This document shows positions 63,375-64,000 of a DNA stretch of 64,000 nucleotides, in pieces. The notes beneath the pieces were generated by a model. That model saw only the letters and a list, made by a program, of their open reading frames with translations. It had not been told where the DNA came from and searched no databases. The position numbers and the translations under genes are program-made. The number at the start of each line of letters is the position of its first letter. Position 1 is the first letter of the stretch. The stretch is from Ensifer adhaerens (lineage in GTDB: Bacteria > Pseudomonadota > Alphaproteobacteria > Rhizobiales > Rhizobiaceae): contig NZ_JABEKT010000002.1 of assembly GCF_013283195.1 (NCBI RefSeq), forward strand, positions 1-64,000, in the 5' to 3' direction.

Positions 63375-64000
63375 ATGCCGGACACACTTGCACCGACCGC
63401 CGCCGCGTCCCCCTGGCACGAGGGCGAACTTGCCATTCAACGCAGTCTCGGGGTCGTCGAACGCATGGACGCGCCGGGCCGCAACTTCGTTCGCGCCTTC
63501 ATGCCCGAACAGCACCGGCAGTTCTTTCCGATGCTGCCCTTCATCGTCCTTGGCGCCGTCGATCCCGCCGGTGATGTCTGGGCAAGCCTGCGGGCGGGCG
63601 AACCGGGTTTTATCCAGGCACCGGACGCACACGCCCTCGAACTTCAGCTCCCCCGCGACGGGAACGACCCCGCAGACAATGGCATGGAGGACGGCGACGC
63701 TATCGCCTTGCTGGGCATTCAGCTTGAAACCCGGCGCCGCAACCGGCTGAACGGCACCATCCGCCGGCCGGCGGACGATCGCTTTGCCGTCTCCGTCGGC
63801 CAGAGCTTCGGCAACTGTCCGCAATATATCCAGCTGCGGGATTTCTCGTTCGTGCGTGAACCAGCCGCTCCACCGCGGACGCGCGCCGTTCACCTCGGCG
63901 GTCTCGATGCGCGCACGAAAGAAATCATCGCTAACGCCGACACGTTTTTCGTCGCCTCCTATGTCGACCGCGACAACGGTGAGCGGCAGGTCGATGTTTC
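63375..64000 (+). CDS. Pyridoxamine 5'-phosphate oxidase-fold protein, 3' part outside the window
   Basis: At least 208 residues are visible and the frame is still open at the window edge. EGELAIQRSLGVVERMDAPGRNFVRAFMPEQHRQFFPMLPFIVLGAVDPAGDVWAS is the start of a PNPOx-like flavin-binding domain. FAVSVGQSFGNCPQYIQLRD and IIANADTFFVASY follow. Such proteins are often fused to a ferredoxin-reductase module, which would lie beyond the edge. AAGGAG is 6-8 nt before the ATG. It follows the transferase by 59 bp and may share its promoter. Confidence 0.82.
   Translation, partial: MPDTLAPTAAASPWHEGELAIQRSLGVVERMDAPGRNFVRAFMPEQHRQFFPMLPFIVLGAVDPAGDVWASLRAGEPGFIQAPDAHALELQLPRDGNDPADNGMEDGDAIALLGIQLETRRRNRLNGTIRRPADDRFAVSVGQSFGNCPQYIQLRDFSFVREPAAPPRTRAVHLGGLDARTKEIIANADTFFVASYVDRDNGERQVDV

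Overview
The window is GC-rich and densely packed with ABC and TRAP transporters and sugar-acid catabolism. It reads as a member of the Rhizobiaceae (Sinorhizobium/Ensifer, Rhizobium or Agrobacterium type). The uronate dehydrogenase, galactarolactone cycloisomerase and galactarolactone isomerase closely resemble the Agrobacterium enzymes as I remember them, and the promoters have the alphaproteobacterial TTGAC/CTATAA look. I see no tRNA, rRNA, insertion sequence, CRISPR array or prophage. A strong promoter at the extreme left edge reads out of the window and resembles rhizobial rRNA promoters.

Layout. 0.8-5 kb: a small XRE-type protein, a LysR regulator divergent from a glyoxalase-fold protein, and a DNA-alkylation-repair group (cysteine-rich unknown protein, AlkB, a second 2-oxoglutarate dioxygenase). 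5.3-12.6 kb: a leftward dipeptide/oligopeptide-type ABC operon (ATPases F and D, permeases C and B, binding protein A) behind a YtcJ-like amidohydrolase. 13-18.6 kb: a methyltransferase, a GGDEF-EAL protein, a GAF histidine kinase and an Ogt-type methyltransferase.

18.8-33.8 kb is the most unusual part. A leftward Fe3+/AfuABC-type ABC operon carries one fused permease, one ATPase and three tandem paralogous binding proteins. It continues into an inositol-monophosphatase-like gene and a CX5R phosphatase. A LacI regulator is divergent from it. Beyond that lies a second leftward operon with another monophosphatase/CX5R phosphatase pair, a calcineurin-type phosphoesterase, an HTH-only RpiR protein and a Na/Pi cotransporter with a PhoU-like tail. 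LacI-like sites sharing the half-site TGCACACG precede both operons. I infer an uptake-and-dephosphorylation system for a phosphorylated polyol or sugar, with export of surplus phosphate.

33.9-45.6 kb: a D-apiose catabolic locus (apsD, apnL, apnO, oiaK and a RuBisCO-like OiaT/OiaX enzyme) with its own ABC transporter and a FadR-type regulator. An identical 16-bp operator lies before both of its operons. 45.8-51.3 kb: a YtfQRT-YjfF furanose transporter and a second FadR-type regulator, followed by a GGDEF protein. 52.9-60.5 kb: the oxidative uronate pathway (udh, kdgD, gci, gli) with a TRAP transporter and a third FadR-type regulator; near-palindromic TCRTACATGTAYGA sites overlap both of its promoters. 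The apiose, furanose and galacturonate blocks together fit use of pectin, especially rhamnogalacturonan II or apiogalacturonan. The window ends with a DUF817 membrane protein, a LysR/GST divergent pair and the start of a PNPOx-fold protein.
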